Origin: SIG653 sp045578045
Lineage (GTDB): Bacteria > Bacillota > Clostridia > Oscillospirales > CAG-382
Assembly (NCBI GenBank): GCA_045578045.1
Contig: JAZNJM010000055.1
Span: 1 to 21,462, forward strand
Direction: 5' to 3'
Length of the DNA: 21,462 nucleotides
The notes beneath the pieces were generated by a model. The model was not told where the DNA came from, searched no databases, and saw only the letters and a program-made list of their open reading frames with translations. A program made the position numbers and the translations under genes. This document shows, piece by piece, positions 6,648 through 13,618 of this stretch; the first letter of the stretch is position 1, and every line of letters starts with the position of its first letter.

Positions 6648-8750
6648 TTAAATTTTTTTGAATCTGAGGCGTAATGCGTTTGAAACAACACAAATTGAGC
6701 TAAGACTCATTGAAACGGCGGCAAAGGCGGGCGACATTTGAATAAAAGGAATAATTCCAGCGGCAATTGGTATGCAGAGGGAATTATATAAAAGTGCCCA
6801 GAAAAGATTTTGCTTTATGACGGAAAGGGCGTTTTTTCCAAGTCTGACAGCAGAAGAAACTTTTGATAGACTTTCGGACATTGTTACAATATCAGCCGCT
6901 TCAACGGAAATATCTGTTCCGCTGCTGACAGCAATTCCAACGTTTGCACTTATGAGAGATGGGGCATCGTTTGTTCCGTCTCCAACCATTATAACCTTTT
7001 CACCTTTTTCTTTAAGCTCTCTTATATATTTTTCTTTATCAGAGGGCAAAAGAGAAAATTTATATTGTTCAATTCCTGTTTTTAAGGCTATATCCTTTAC
7101 GGCTTCTTCGTTGTCTCCGCTTAACATAACAACGTTGAGCCCCATTTTTTTCAGAAAGGCAATACTTTCTTTTGCATCTTCTCTCGGAACGTCTGAAAGA
7201 GAAATTGAACCCAAATATTTTTTATCTAATGCAAAATATAAAACGGTTTTCCCTTTTGAAGAAATTTCGGGAATTTCAATTCCGCTTTCTTCCATAAAGA
7301 TTCGGTTTCCACCAATAATTCTTTTTTTCGTTTCGTTTTCCAATATATATCCTTCAACGCCTCTTCCTGCAACGGTTGAGAAGTCGGAAACCTTTTCGGG
7401 TTTTTGTCCTTTGAAGTAATTCATTATTGCGGACGCTGTTGGGTGGGAGCTGAGGGACTCTATGGAAACGGCATATTTTGATAATTCAGCTTCGTTTTTT
7501 GTGTTTAGCTCTGTTACGGTGAGTTTGCCTGTTGTTACTGTTCCTGTTTTGTCAAATATTATTGTTGTTGCTCTACCCGTTTCTTCAAGGGCGGCGGCAT
7601 TTTTGATTAAAATTCCTTTTGATGCACCTTTACCAACAGAAGCCATAACAGCCGCGGGTGTTGCAAGTCCTAAGGCGCAAGGGCAAGAAACAACGAGAAC
7701 TGAAACTGCGTGGCTTATGGCAGAAGATGGATTTCCAAAAATAAGGTGAAATATACCAGTTATAACGGATATACCAATAACGGTTGGAACAAAATATTTG
7801 CTGACTTTATCTGCAAATCTTGCTATGGGAGCTTTTGTTGCAGAGGCTTCTTCCATAAGGGCGGCAATTTTATCAACAATTCTATCTCCTCCAACGCTGA
7901 GAGCTTCAATTTTAACGTATCCAGAAAGATTAACAGAGGAGGAAACAACTTCATCCCAGAGAGAGAGGTCGCAAGGGAGACTTTCGCCCGTTATTGCACT
8001 TGTGTCAAAGGAGGCAGAGCCTTCAACGATAATTCCGTCAATGGGAACTGTTCCACCTTCTTTAACTATGACAATATCTCCAGCTTTTATTTCGGAAACG
8101 GGAACTGTGTAAACTCCGCTTCCACGCTCTACCTCGGCTGTATCGGGAATAAGACGCATAAATTCTCCAATGGAGTCAAAGGCTTTTTTCTTGACGCGGC
8201 TTTCAATATATTTTCCTAAGGAAACAAAGGTGAAAATCATTATTGCTCCGTCAAAATAGTAGTCTCCGTTGGTGAATATGGAAACTGTACTGTATGAAAC
8301 AGAGGCTATAACACCCGTTATAACGAGAGATTCCATATTGGGAGAACGGGAAATAAACCCTTTTATTCCCCTTATAAAATATTCTCCGCATATAATACAG
8401 CTAAGAAGTGCTAAGGACAATTGAACGTACCCAGAAATAGTTTTATTATGAATAAAATGCATAAATACGTGGGCAGTAACCATTATTATTGCACAAATAA
8501 TAATCCGAAGCCCAGCGAAGTCTTTTTTCTCTTCTTGGGGTTCCTTTCCCTTTTCGTATATTTCAAAACCCAAGGATTTAACGGTGTTTATTATTTCAGA
8601 GTCGTCTTCGCCTTCAAATTCTACGTTTAAAAATCCTGAGGCAAGAGAAGCTGACGCACTTTTTATTTTTTCCATATGGGAGAGCTTACCTTCTATGGAA
8701 TTAACGCAGGATTGACATCTCATTGTTTGTACTTTATAGGTTTTTTTCAA
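6648..8750 (-). CDS. copA: Cu(+)-exporting P1B-1-type ATPase
   Basis: The product has 700 residues. One N-terminal heavy-metal-associated domain carries MRCQSC (Cys12, Cys15). Eight transmembrane helices follow, with the actuator TGES (254-257), the metal-site CPC (356-358), the phosphorylation site DKTGT (Asp400), the ATP-binding HP (436-437) and the hinge GDGTNDAP (590-597). Helix 7 has the YN pair (655-656) and helix 8 MSLSS (681-685), the set that marks monovalent copper (and silver) transporters. It should pump Cu(+) out of the cytoplasm. Translation must start at TTG (8750), since the next ATG is inside the metal-binding loop; the ribosome site is a run of eight G. No copper regulator or copper chaperone gene is adjacent, and no clear promoter was found among the upstream repeats. 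Confidence 0.96.
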   Translation of the reverse strand: MKKTYKVQTMRCQSCVNSIEGKLSHMEKIKSASASLASGFLNVEFEGEDDSEIINTVKSLGFEIYEKGKEPQEEKKDFAGLRIIICAIIMVTAHVFMHFIHNKTISGYVQLSLALLSCIICGEYFIRGIKGFISRSPNMESLVITGVIASVSYSTVSIFTNGDYYFDGAIMIFTFVSLGKYIESRVKKKAFDSIGEFMRLIPDTAEVERGSGVYTVPVSEIKAGDIVIVKEGGTVPIDGIIVEGSASFDTSAITGESLPCDLSLWDEVVSSSVNLSGYVKIEALSVGGDRIVDKIAALMEEASATKAPIARFADKVSKYFVPTVIGISVITGIFHLIFGNPSSAISHAVSVLVVSCPCALGLATPAAVMASVGKGASKGILIKNAAALEETGRATTIIFDKTGTVTTGKLTVTELNTKNEAELSKYAVSIESLSSHPTASAIMNYFKGQKPEKVSDFSTVAGRGVEGYILENETKKRIIGGNRIFMEESGIEIPEISSKGKTVLYFALDKKYLGSISLSDVPREDAKESIAFLKKMGLNVVMLSGDNEEAVKDIALKTGIEQYKFSLLPSDKEKYIRELKEKGEKVIMVGDGTNDAPSLISANVGIAVSSGTDISVEAADIVTMSESLSKVSSAVRLGKNALSVIKQNLFWALLYNSLCIPIAAGIIPFIQMSPAFAAVSMSLSSICVVSNALRLRFKKI

Positions 8751-8757
8751 GTTTGTT

Positions 8758-8767
8758 CCCCCCCCTT
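8758..8767 (-). promoter_or_regulatory. Poly-G ribosome binding site of copA
   Basis: The minus strand reads AA followed by eight G, 7 nt before the TTG start of copA. It is the only purine-rich site at a suitable distance and fixes the unusual start codon. Confidence 0.65.
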
Positions 8768-8780
8768 GTAGTATTGGTTT

Positions 8781-8970
8781 GCTTGATAATATAAAACATT
8801 AGTTTCTTTTTTGGCTTCTATGCTTCTAATACAAAGTGTTGGTTTGTTGTTTTTTGCTTGATAATATAAAACATTAGTTTCTTTTTTGGCTTCTATGTTT
8901 CTAATACAAAGTGTTGGTTTATTGTTTTTTGCTTGATAATATTAAAACATTAGTTTCTTCTTTTGCTTCT
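8781..8970. repeat. 75-bp tandem repeat, two full copies and one diverged partial copy
   Basis: Units begin with GCTTGATAAT at 8781, 8856 and 8931. Units 1 (8781-8855) and 2 (8856-8930) are both exactly 75 bp and differ at only two positions. Unit 3 matches for about 35 bp, has one extra T early on, and then fades into a CTTCTTTT-rich stretch. A remnant of the unit end (TATTGGTTT) lies just before unit 1. On the copA strand the two full units are open in one frame as a 25-residue repeat, but there is no usable start codon (see findings). There are no spacers, so this is not a CRISPR array. Confidence 0.9.
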
Positions 8971-8997
8971 TTTCTTCTTTTCAAAGAAGAAAAGAAG
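8966..8997. repeat. Perfect inverted repeat (pyrimidine/purine arms)
   Basis: The arm CTTCTTTTCTTC (8966-8977) is complementary to GAAGAAAAGAAG (8986-8997), and two further pairs can form inside. One arm is all pyrimidine and the other all purine. Neither strand has a T-run after it, so it is not a standard terminator. It lies at the outer end of the 75-bp repeats. Confidence 0.75.
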
Positions 8998-9010
8998 TCC
9001 TATAATAAAT

Positions 9011-9035
9011 AAGATAAGATAAAATAAGATAAAAT
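9011..9035. repeat. Five tandem AARAT pentamers
   Basis: Five consecutive 5-bp units, AAGAT or AAAAT, form an AT-only microsatellite between the inverted repeat and the sufB terminator. No gene is present between 8751 and 9058; this repeat, the inverted repeat and the 75-bp units fill most of it. Confidence 0.75.
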
Positions 9036-9076
9036 AAAAAAACAAGAGAGGGCTTGGATTACTCCAAAAAGCCCTC
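9035..9076 (-). terminator. Intrinsic terminator of the Wzz/kinase/Suf operon
   Basis: The stem GAGGGCTT/AAGCCCTC (9048-9055 with 9069-9076) is followed on the minus strand by a T7 tract (9035-9041). The 5' arm lies inside the last codons of the SufB-like gene and the stop codon (9061-9059) sits in the loop, so the coding end and the terminator overlap. Confidence 0.9.
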
Positions 9077-10009
9077 GACTATAACTGTTTCTGCTTCTTC
9101 TGTTGTCAGCCCCAAAGTTTGCAGCTTGAGAAGCTGTTCATTATTAATTCTTCCTATGGCGGCTTCGTGAATCATTTCCGCGTTTGCATCGTTTGCAACG
9201 ATTTCGGGAATAGAGGTAACAACAGCGTTGTCCATAATAATAGAATCGCATTGAATGTGTGCCGCACAAGCGTTATTTCCAATAGCACGGGGATGGAATA
9301 TCTGTTTTGACGAGTCTCTTGCAACAGAACGGGATATGATGCGTAACGATGCTCCTTTTCCTTCAAGTGATATATCCACGTCTGATTTAGCAATTTGTTC
9401 ATCGTGGGTTACAAGTCGCTCTGTCATATTGAGCTTTGCGTTTTCACCAACCTTTGCAAAGGTTCTTCTTTCGGTTGAGGTAACGCCTTCAATTTGCGTT
9501 GTGTCAAGGTCGAAAACAGAATCCGAATCCATATATATCTCGGTTATGGGGTTCATTATGTTGCTCCCCGAACCACCGCCAAAATGTTTTTCTGTGTATC
9601 TCACTTTTGCACCTTTTGAAAGGTGAAACGCGTGAACACCATCGTGTCGGCTTGAATTGCAACTGTCGTTGTTGTGGATTCCACACCCTGCAACGATTTC
9701 ACATTCTGCGTTTTCACCAATGTAAAAATCGTTGTATACAAGCTCGGATATTCCGCCATCAGTTATTATAACGGGGATATGAACACGCTCCCCTTTGGAA
9801 TTTGCTTTAACGTATATATCAATTCCGCTTTTTTCTTTTTTGGGTTCGATTGTAACGTTTTCCGTTGACTGCCTTAAAACACCTTCTCCGTTTTTGCGAA
9901 CGTTAACAGCTCCGTCTGGAATTGTTGGCATATCCGCTATTGTTTTAAGAAGCGAAAAATCGTCTATTGATAAAAGTTTTTTTGAAATATTTAAAAGGTC
10001 AGATGCCAT
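9059..10009 (-). CDS. sufB: SufB/SufD-family Fe-S cluster scaffold protein
   Basis: The product has 316 residues and consists of the SufB/D beta-helix core with a short N-terminal helical region, much shorter than E. coli SufB (about 495). The C-terminal part is SufB-like: the Cys in AHIQCDS (about residue 254) matches the cluster-assembly Cys of SufB, and the MIHEA motif (His281, Glu282) matches the conserved His-Glu pair, followed by the SufC-binding helices (EEAETVIVEGF). It should dimerise and, with SufC, build or transfer Fe-S clusters in the cytoplasm. It starts 24 nt after sufC. No sufD, sufS or sufU is present, so this is a two-gene system. The symbol is by family; some authors use SmsB for such short forms. 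Confidence 0.9.
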   Translation of the reverse strand: MASDLLNISKKLLSIDDFSLLKTIADMPTIPDGAVNVRKNGEGVLRQSTENVTIEPKKEKSGIDIYVKANSKGERVHIPVIITDGGISELVYNDFYIGENAECEIVAGCGIHNNDSCNSSRHDGVHAFHLSKGAKVRYTEKHFGGGSGSNIMNPITEIYMDSDSVFDLDTTQIEGVTSTERRTFAKVGENAKLNMTERLVTHDEQIAKSDVDISLEGKGASLRIISRSVARDSSKQIFHPRAIGNNACAAHIQCDSIIMDNAVVTSIPEIVANDANAEMIHEAAIGRINNEQLLKLQTLGLTTEEAETVIVEGFLE

Positions 10010-10033
10010 TTATTTTTCCGTCCGTTTATTTTT

Positions 10034-10735
10034 TTATTTGAGTTTTCCGCAGGATTTGTTGAAGTATCCCGCAAGTTTTGGAAGCATTTCGCCTCCTGTA
10101 GCAATTTCGGAAATTTTACCGTTTGATATAACGGCAATTCTGTCTGCCAGCTTCATTATTCTCTCTTGATGGGATATAATCACCGTTGAGCCTTTTCCTT
10201 TTTGGTTTGCAAAGGTGTCAACGAGCATATTGAAGCTCCAGAGGTCAATTCCGGCTTCGGGTTCATCATAAATTGCAATTTTAAGATTCCTTGCAAGTAT
10301 AGATGCAACCTCAATTCTTTTTAATTCTCCTCCTGAGAGAGAAGAATCAAGGGGTCTGTTGAGATATTCTTTCTGACAAAGTCCAACTTTTGAAAGAAGG
10401 TCGCAACAACATTCTTCTGAAAAATTTTCTCCGCAGGAAATTTTGAGAAGTCTTTTAACAGTAAGTCCTTTAAACCTTGCAGGAGCTTGAAAAGCGTATC
10501 CTATACCTATTTGCGCTCTTTCCGTTATGGGAAGTGAAGTTATATCTTTTCCGTCAAGAATAATTTGTCCTGACGTTGGAGTTACTATTCCCATAATTAT
10601 TTTTGCAAGAGTTGTTTTTCCTCCACCGTTTGGACCTGTGAAAAGAAGAATTTCTCCGTCATTAACAGTAAGACTAACGTTGTCTATTATTTTTTTTTCG
10701 TCTGCTATAAAAGAAATGTTTTTGAGTTCAAGCAT
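10034..10735 (-). CDS. sufC: SufC-type ABC ATPase of Fe-S cluster assembly
   Basis: The product has 233 residues from ATG at 10735. It has Walker A GPNGGGKTT (34-42), the Q-loop, signature LSGGELKR (from about 133), Walker B IAIYDEPEAG (153-162) and switch His189. SufC is a soluble ABC ATPase that binds SufB/D-type scaffolds and drives their rearrangement. The scaffold gene follows directly. The frame can also start at TTG 10750, whose TTGA overlaps the stop of the phosphatase gene. The ATG start is chosen because MLELKNISF matches the usual SufC N-terminus, though ribosome sites are weak for both. Very tight linkage to the phosphatase gene makes cotranscription with the tyrosine kinase genes almost certain. 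Confidence 0.92.
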   Translation of the reverse strand: MLELKNISFIADEKKIIDNVSLTVNDGEILLFTGPNGGGKTTLAKIIMGIVTPTSGQIILDGKDITSLPITERAQIGIGYAFQAPARFKGLTVKRLLKISCGENFSEECCCDLLSKVGLCQKEYLNRPLDSSLSGGELKRIEVASILARNLKIAIYDEPEAGIDLWSFNMLVDTFANQKGKGSTVIISHQERIMKLADRIAVISNGKISEIATGGEMLPKLAGYFNKSCGKLK

Positions 10736-10746
10736 ATTGTTGTTTA

Positions 10747-11493
10747 TCAATCTGCAACGATATCTCTTGATTCGTTGCTTGAATCCTTTTTACTTTTTTT
10801 TAATATTCCTCTTGAAACGTTTGTTACGTATTCTAAATCGTCTTCTCTTAAATATGAAAAGCCTTCTTTAATTCTTGAGATATATGTTTTATTGTGAATA
10901 TCAGTTCCTATAACACCAATATACCCTTTTTCCACATATTTAAGCAATTTTTTTCTTTGAAAAAAACCTGAAAGAGACGAAACGTTCATCTGGGCAACAC
11001 AACCCATATCGAGAAGACGTAATAAGTTTTTCTCTTTCATCAAAAAAGGATATCTGTCTACGTGTGCAAGAATCGGAACGATATTATAGGAATATACCAA
11101 CTGTCTAACCATTGATTCTGTTGAATGTGTCAGCTCGTCTTCGTAAAGAAGCTCCGTCAACATAAATTTGCCCTTTGAATCGAGAGTCAATGGCGTTAAA
11201 TCGTCATTATTGAATATAATCGGTTCTAAATATACTTCGGCGGCAACGTGAAGCTGCGGAAATTTCTTTCCACTTTCCTGAGCGGATTTTACAGCATTTG
11301 CGAGAGCTTTGCACGATTCGTTTCGCTTTGATACAAATTCACTGATTCTTTCTTGCGAGGGATAATAGTGGGGAGAAAGCACAACCTGAGACATCCCCAA
11401 TTTTGATACTGTATCTAACAGAAACAATGAATCATCTACGGTTTTTGCACCGTCATCTATATTCGGAAGAATATGTGTGTGAAAATCTATCAT
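10747..11493 (-). CDS. PHP-family protein-tyrosine phosphatase (CpsB/YwqE type)
   Basis: The product has 248 residues with the metal-binding PHP motifs in order: DFHTHILPNIDDGA (His5, His7, Asp13/14), SPHYYPS (His42), Glu86, AHVDRYP (His144) and GTDIHNK (Asp198, His200). Members of this family use a manganese-type metal cluster to remove phosphate from the tyrosine tail of the partner BY-kinase in capsule and exopolysaccharide control. The kinase and its membrane modulator are encoded just upstream, which supports this role. The gap to the kinase gene is 102 nt and holds a small 7-bp hairpin (11558-11574) but no terminator. Its stop lies at or within the sufC start region. Confidence 0.92.
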   Translation of the reverse strand: MIDFHTHILPNIDDGAKTVDDSLFLLDTVSKLGMSQVVLSPHYYPSQERISEFVSKRNESCKALANAVKSAQESGKKFPQLHVAAEVYLEPIIFNNDDLTPLTLDSKGKFMLTELLYEDELTHSTESMVRQLVYSYNIVPILAHVDRYPFLMKEKNLLRLLDMGCVAQMNVSSLSGFFQRKKLLKYVEKGYIGVIGTDIHNKTYISRIKEGFSYLREDDLEYVTNVSRGILKKSKKDSSNESRDIVAD

Positions 11494-11595
11494 AAGTTAT
11501 TTACCGTCTTTAAAAAATAAAACGAAATATTAGTTGAATATATTTCTCTGATCCCTTTTCAAGAGACTCTTGAACAAACTTTATTGTTTGTAAAT

Positions 11596-12447
11596 TTATT
11601 TATTCGATTCTTCAAAACTGTTATCAACCTCAATAACTTTGTCGTCAACGTCATTTTTTCTTTCTTCGTCTCCATACGTTGACGCATAGCTATATGAACT
11701 GTATTTCCCGTATTTTCCGTATTTTCCATATTTGGACGATTTTCCGTAGCGAGATTTTTGACCTTGTTCTTCTGCACCGTTGAAAACAATTCCCAATATT
11801 TTGGCTGAAATAAATTTGAGAGAATTTATTGCGTGTTTTAATTCATCGTGGGTTGAATGGTCTTGTCTTACAACGACAACAACCCCGTCTGATATCCTTG
11901 AAAGGTTAAGTCCGTCTGATATAACGTTTATTGGCGGAGTGTCGAGAAGAATGTAATCATACTTCTCTGAAAGCTCTTCAAGAGTTTTTTTCATTCTGTC
12001 GCTCCCCAACATTTCAGAGGAGTTGGGAACTGCAATACCCGCTGTTAATACGTTAAGACCGCTATATTCATCAAGAACCTGAACGCTTTCTTCAAAGGTT
12101 GAGAGCTTACTTAATACGTTGCTTATTCCTGATTGATTTTTAATTTTAAAGGTTTTATGAAGCCTTGGCTTTAAAAGGTCGCAATCAATAAGAAGAACTT
12201 TATAAAACGCTTTTGAAAGAGAAACGGCAATGTTTGAAATTGTTGTTGATTTTCCTTCGGAAGGAATTGGACTTGTAAACGTTATTATTTTACACCCGTC
12301 TTTTATAAGGGATAAAACGATATTTGTTCTGACTGTTTTATACGCCTCTTTAACGGAAAACGATAATAGCTTATCTTTATCGTTTTCAGGACGATATCCC
12401 GAAGTATATATTTTTCTTTCGTTTTTAAGACGTTTTCTCCCAAACAT
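11596..12447 (-). CDS. BY-type protein-tyrosine kinase (CpsD/YwqD type)
   Basis: The product has 283 residues. It carries Walker A PSEGKSTT (62-69), Walker A' VLLIDCD (84-90) and Walker B ILLDTPP (166-172), the hallmark of bacterial tyrosine kinases of the CpsD/Wze type. Near the N-terminus EAYKTVR (34-40) resembles the EX2RX2R oligomer motif with Lys at the middle position. The C-terminal tail holds eight tyrosines between 234 and 258, including three YGK repeats, and is the expected site of autophosphorylation. It needs the membrane modulator encoded 17 nt upstream for activity. The ribosome site GGAGG is strong. An acidic tail of about 25 residues follows the tyrosine cluster, which is longer than in many relatives. 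Confidence 0.93.
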   Translation of the reverse strand: MFGRKRLKNERKIYTSGYRPENDKDKLLSFSVKEAYKTVRTNIVLSLIKDGCKIITFTSPIPSEGKSTTISNIAVSLSKAFYKVLLIDCDLLKPRLHKTFKIKNQSGISNVLSKLSTFEESVQVLDEYSGLNVLTAGIAVPNSSEMLGSDRMKKTLEELSEKYDYILLDTPPINVISDGLNLSRISDGVVVVVRQDHSTHDELKHAINSLKFISAKILGIVFNGAEEQGQKSRYGKSSKYGKYGKYGKYSSYSYASTYGDEERKNDVDDKVIEVDNSFEESNK

Positions 12448-12464
12448 ATTTTATCCTCCTTCCT

Positions 12465-13250
12465 TTATTTTTTCTTTTTTTTAGAGCTTTTTTCGGCGTC
12501 TTCCTCAATTTTGTTTGACATTTCGGAATATGAGCTATATCCACCGTATGCGTATTTTCCGCCTTTTTTATTTCCCTTTGAATTAAAAGCGGGAATAACT
12601 CCAAGAACGGGAACTTCATATTGTTCAAGGTCGTCAGAAGAGAGGATTCTTCTGTCTTGCAAAACTTTAAAGTATCCGAATGAAAAAGCAATAAACGCAC
12701 CAACAACAGCCATAGTAAGAGAAAGAAATTTATTCTGACTTACGGATTCCACCGGGGGACGCGGTTCTTCAACCGTCTGAACGCTTTTTACGCTGTAATT
12801 GTTCCAAAGATAGTCGTCCATATACGTGCTGAGGGTTTGAGTTATTGCATACGTCAGCTCAGAGCTGTATGTGTATACCGAGAATCGTATAATGGCTGAA
12901 TCAGAGCGTTTCGTTGCGGAAACGCAGCCTTTGAGATCTCCTGATGTAACCTTATCTTTCCATTGTTCAGGAAGTTGACCTCTTAGCTCTTCGTAAAACT
13001 TATACGTATCAATAGTGAGAAGATACGTATCAACGTATTTTGCTTCTGTTTCGATGTATTTAACGTATTCGTTTGAATCTGTTGCTATGGTGTGAATATA
13101 AAGATCCGTGTATGAATAGTACGAAACGTTTTTGGAACGTTTGGTGAGATAATATCCCAAGGCGTAAAACGCTATGGCGAAAACGATCATCAAAAGAAAA
13201 AAACGTTTTAAGACTTTAAGAATCTTGTCAATGGAAAACGAAAAATCCAT
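12465..13250 (-). CDS. Wzz/CpsC-like polysaccharide chain-length and kinase modulator
   Basis: The product has 261 residues. It has a transmembrane helix near 17-36, an extracellular domain rich in Tyr, a Pro-rich segment (EEPRPPVES, 161-169) just before the second helix at about 176-194, and a cytoplasmic C-terminus. This is the CpsC/YwqC pattern: it anchors and activates the BY-kinase encoded next and helps set polysaccharide chain length. Unusually, the tail has its own tyrosine cluster (Y233, Y235, Y238, Y241, within KYAYGGYSSYSE) and ends in five Lys. It is the first gene of the operon, with an AAAGGAGG ribosome site and a consensus promoter at 13355-13383. No glycosyltransferase genes lie in the window. 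Confidence 0.87.
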   Translation of the reverse strand: MDFSFSIDKILKVLKRFFLLMIVFAIAFYALGYYLTKRSKNVSYYSYTDLYIHTIATDSNEYVKYIETEAKYVDTYLLTIDTYKFYEELRGQLPEQWKDKVTSGDLKGCVSATKRSDSAIIRFSVYTYSSELTYAITQTLSTYMDDYLWNNYSVKSVQTVEEPRPPVESVSQNKFLSLTMAVVGAFIAFSFGYFKVLQDRRILSSDDLEQYEVPVLGVIPAFNSKGNKKGGKYAYGGYSSYSEMSNKIEEDAEKSSKKKKK

Positions 13251-13354
13251 AACAGAGACCTCCTTTAATGATGTTTATGTAGTTTTAAAATTAAATGTTA
13301 TAAATCAACATAACTTAAAATTAATGATAAAAACACACAAAAATAACCATATTT

Positions 13355-13383
13355 AATATAGCAAAAAATTTCTCTTTTGTCAA
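13355..13383 (-). promoter_or_regulatory. Sigma-A promoter of the Wzz/kinase/phosphatase/Suf operon
   Basis: TTGACA (13383-13378, minus strand) is followed by 17 nt and TATATT (13360-13355). The start would be near 13348, giving a leader of about 100 nt before the Wzz-like gene. No structure is obvious in that leader. Confidence 0.8.
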
Positions 13384-13410
13384 TAGAAAAACTAAATATA
13401 ATATTGACAA
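13377..13410. promoter_or_regulatory. Inverted repeat spanning both divergent -35 elements
   Basis: TTGTCAATA (13377-13385) and TATTGACAA (13402-13410) are perfectly complementary with a 16-nt spacer. Six of the nine positions in each arm are simply the two -35 hexamers, so only the three extra matching bases hint at an operator. Confidence 0.35.
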
Positions 13411-13432
13411 TCCGAGAAATATGTAGTAAAAT
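13404..13432 (+). promoter_or_regulatory. Sigma-A promoter of serC-serA
   Basis: TTGACA (13404-13409) is followed by 17 nt and TAAAAT (13427-13432). The start should fall at about 13439-13441, some 180 nt before serC, which leaves a long leader. Confidence 0.8.
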
Positions 13433-13439
13433 AACTTTG

Positions 13440-13540
13440 ATAAGCACGTGTGTTATAAAACGAATTTTTCGCAAAACGTTTTGTGAATAAATTTGAAAAA
13501 TATATCAAAAATCAGTTTTATCGTGCTTACGGTTTTTTGA
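13440..13540 (+). ncRNA. Candidate structured leader RNA of serC, type unknown
   Basis: The predicted transcript start coincides with TAAGCACG (13441-13448), which pairs with CGTGCTTA (13522-13529). Nested inside are ATAAAAC/GTTTTAT (13455-13461 with 13515-13521), ATTTTTC/GAAAAAT (13464-13470 with 13495-13501) and a small hairpin at 13471-13484. The outer stem is followed by CGG and a T6 run (13532-13537), as in a terminator. This fits an attenuator or riboswitch-like leader, or a short leader RNA. There is no T-box consensus and no known motif was recognised. Pairings were found by eye and no energy was calculated. Confidence 0.45.
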
Positions 13541-13618
13541 TTATTTTACCTTGAAATAAAAGTCGTAACGATGGATTTTTATATTAAGAAATTATAAAGA
13601 AAGACAGGTTGAAACATT

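Noticed and set aside
6772..8219. Several plus-strand open frames of 95-215 codons
   Set aside because: They are mirror frames of copA, whose coding is supported by all P-type ATPase motifs.
8747..8941. Small protein gene made of the 25-residue repeat, coupled to copA
   Set aside because: The frame is open and ends over the copA start, but it has no ATG, GTG or TTG and no ribosome site. The absence of stops follows from a 75-bp unit with one open frame repeated. Kept as a finding, not as a gene.
8781..8970. CRISPR array
   Set aside because: The 75-bp units are directly adjacent with no unique spacers, there are too few of them, and no cas genes are nearby.
11558..11574. Terminator between the kinase and phosphatase genes
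   Set aside because: There is a 7-bp hairpin (TTCAAGA/TCTTGAA) with a 3-nt loop but no T-run on the minus strand after it. At most it is a processing or pausing element.
11559..11789. 76-residue minus-strand frame after the kinase
   Set aside because: It overlaps the tyrosine-rich end of the kinase in another frame, is very polar and has no supported start.
13440..13618. T-box (serine tRNA-sensing) riboswitch upstream of serC
   Set aside because: No T-box consensus (AGGGTGG-like) and no matching antiterminator were found, and the leader is shorter than usual T-boxes.
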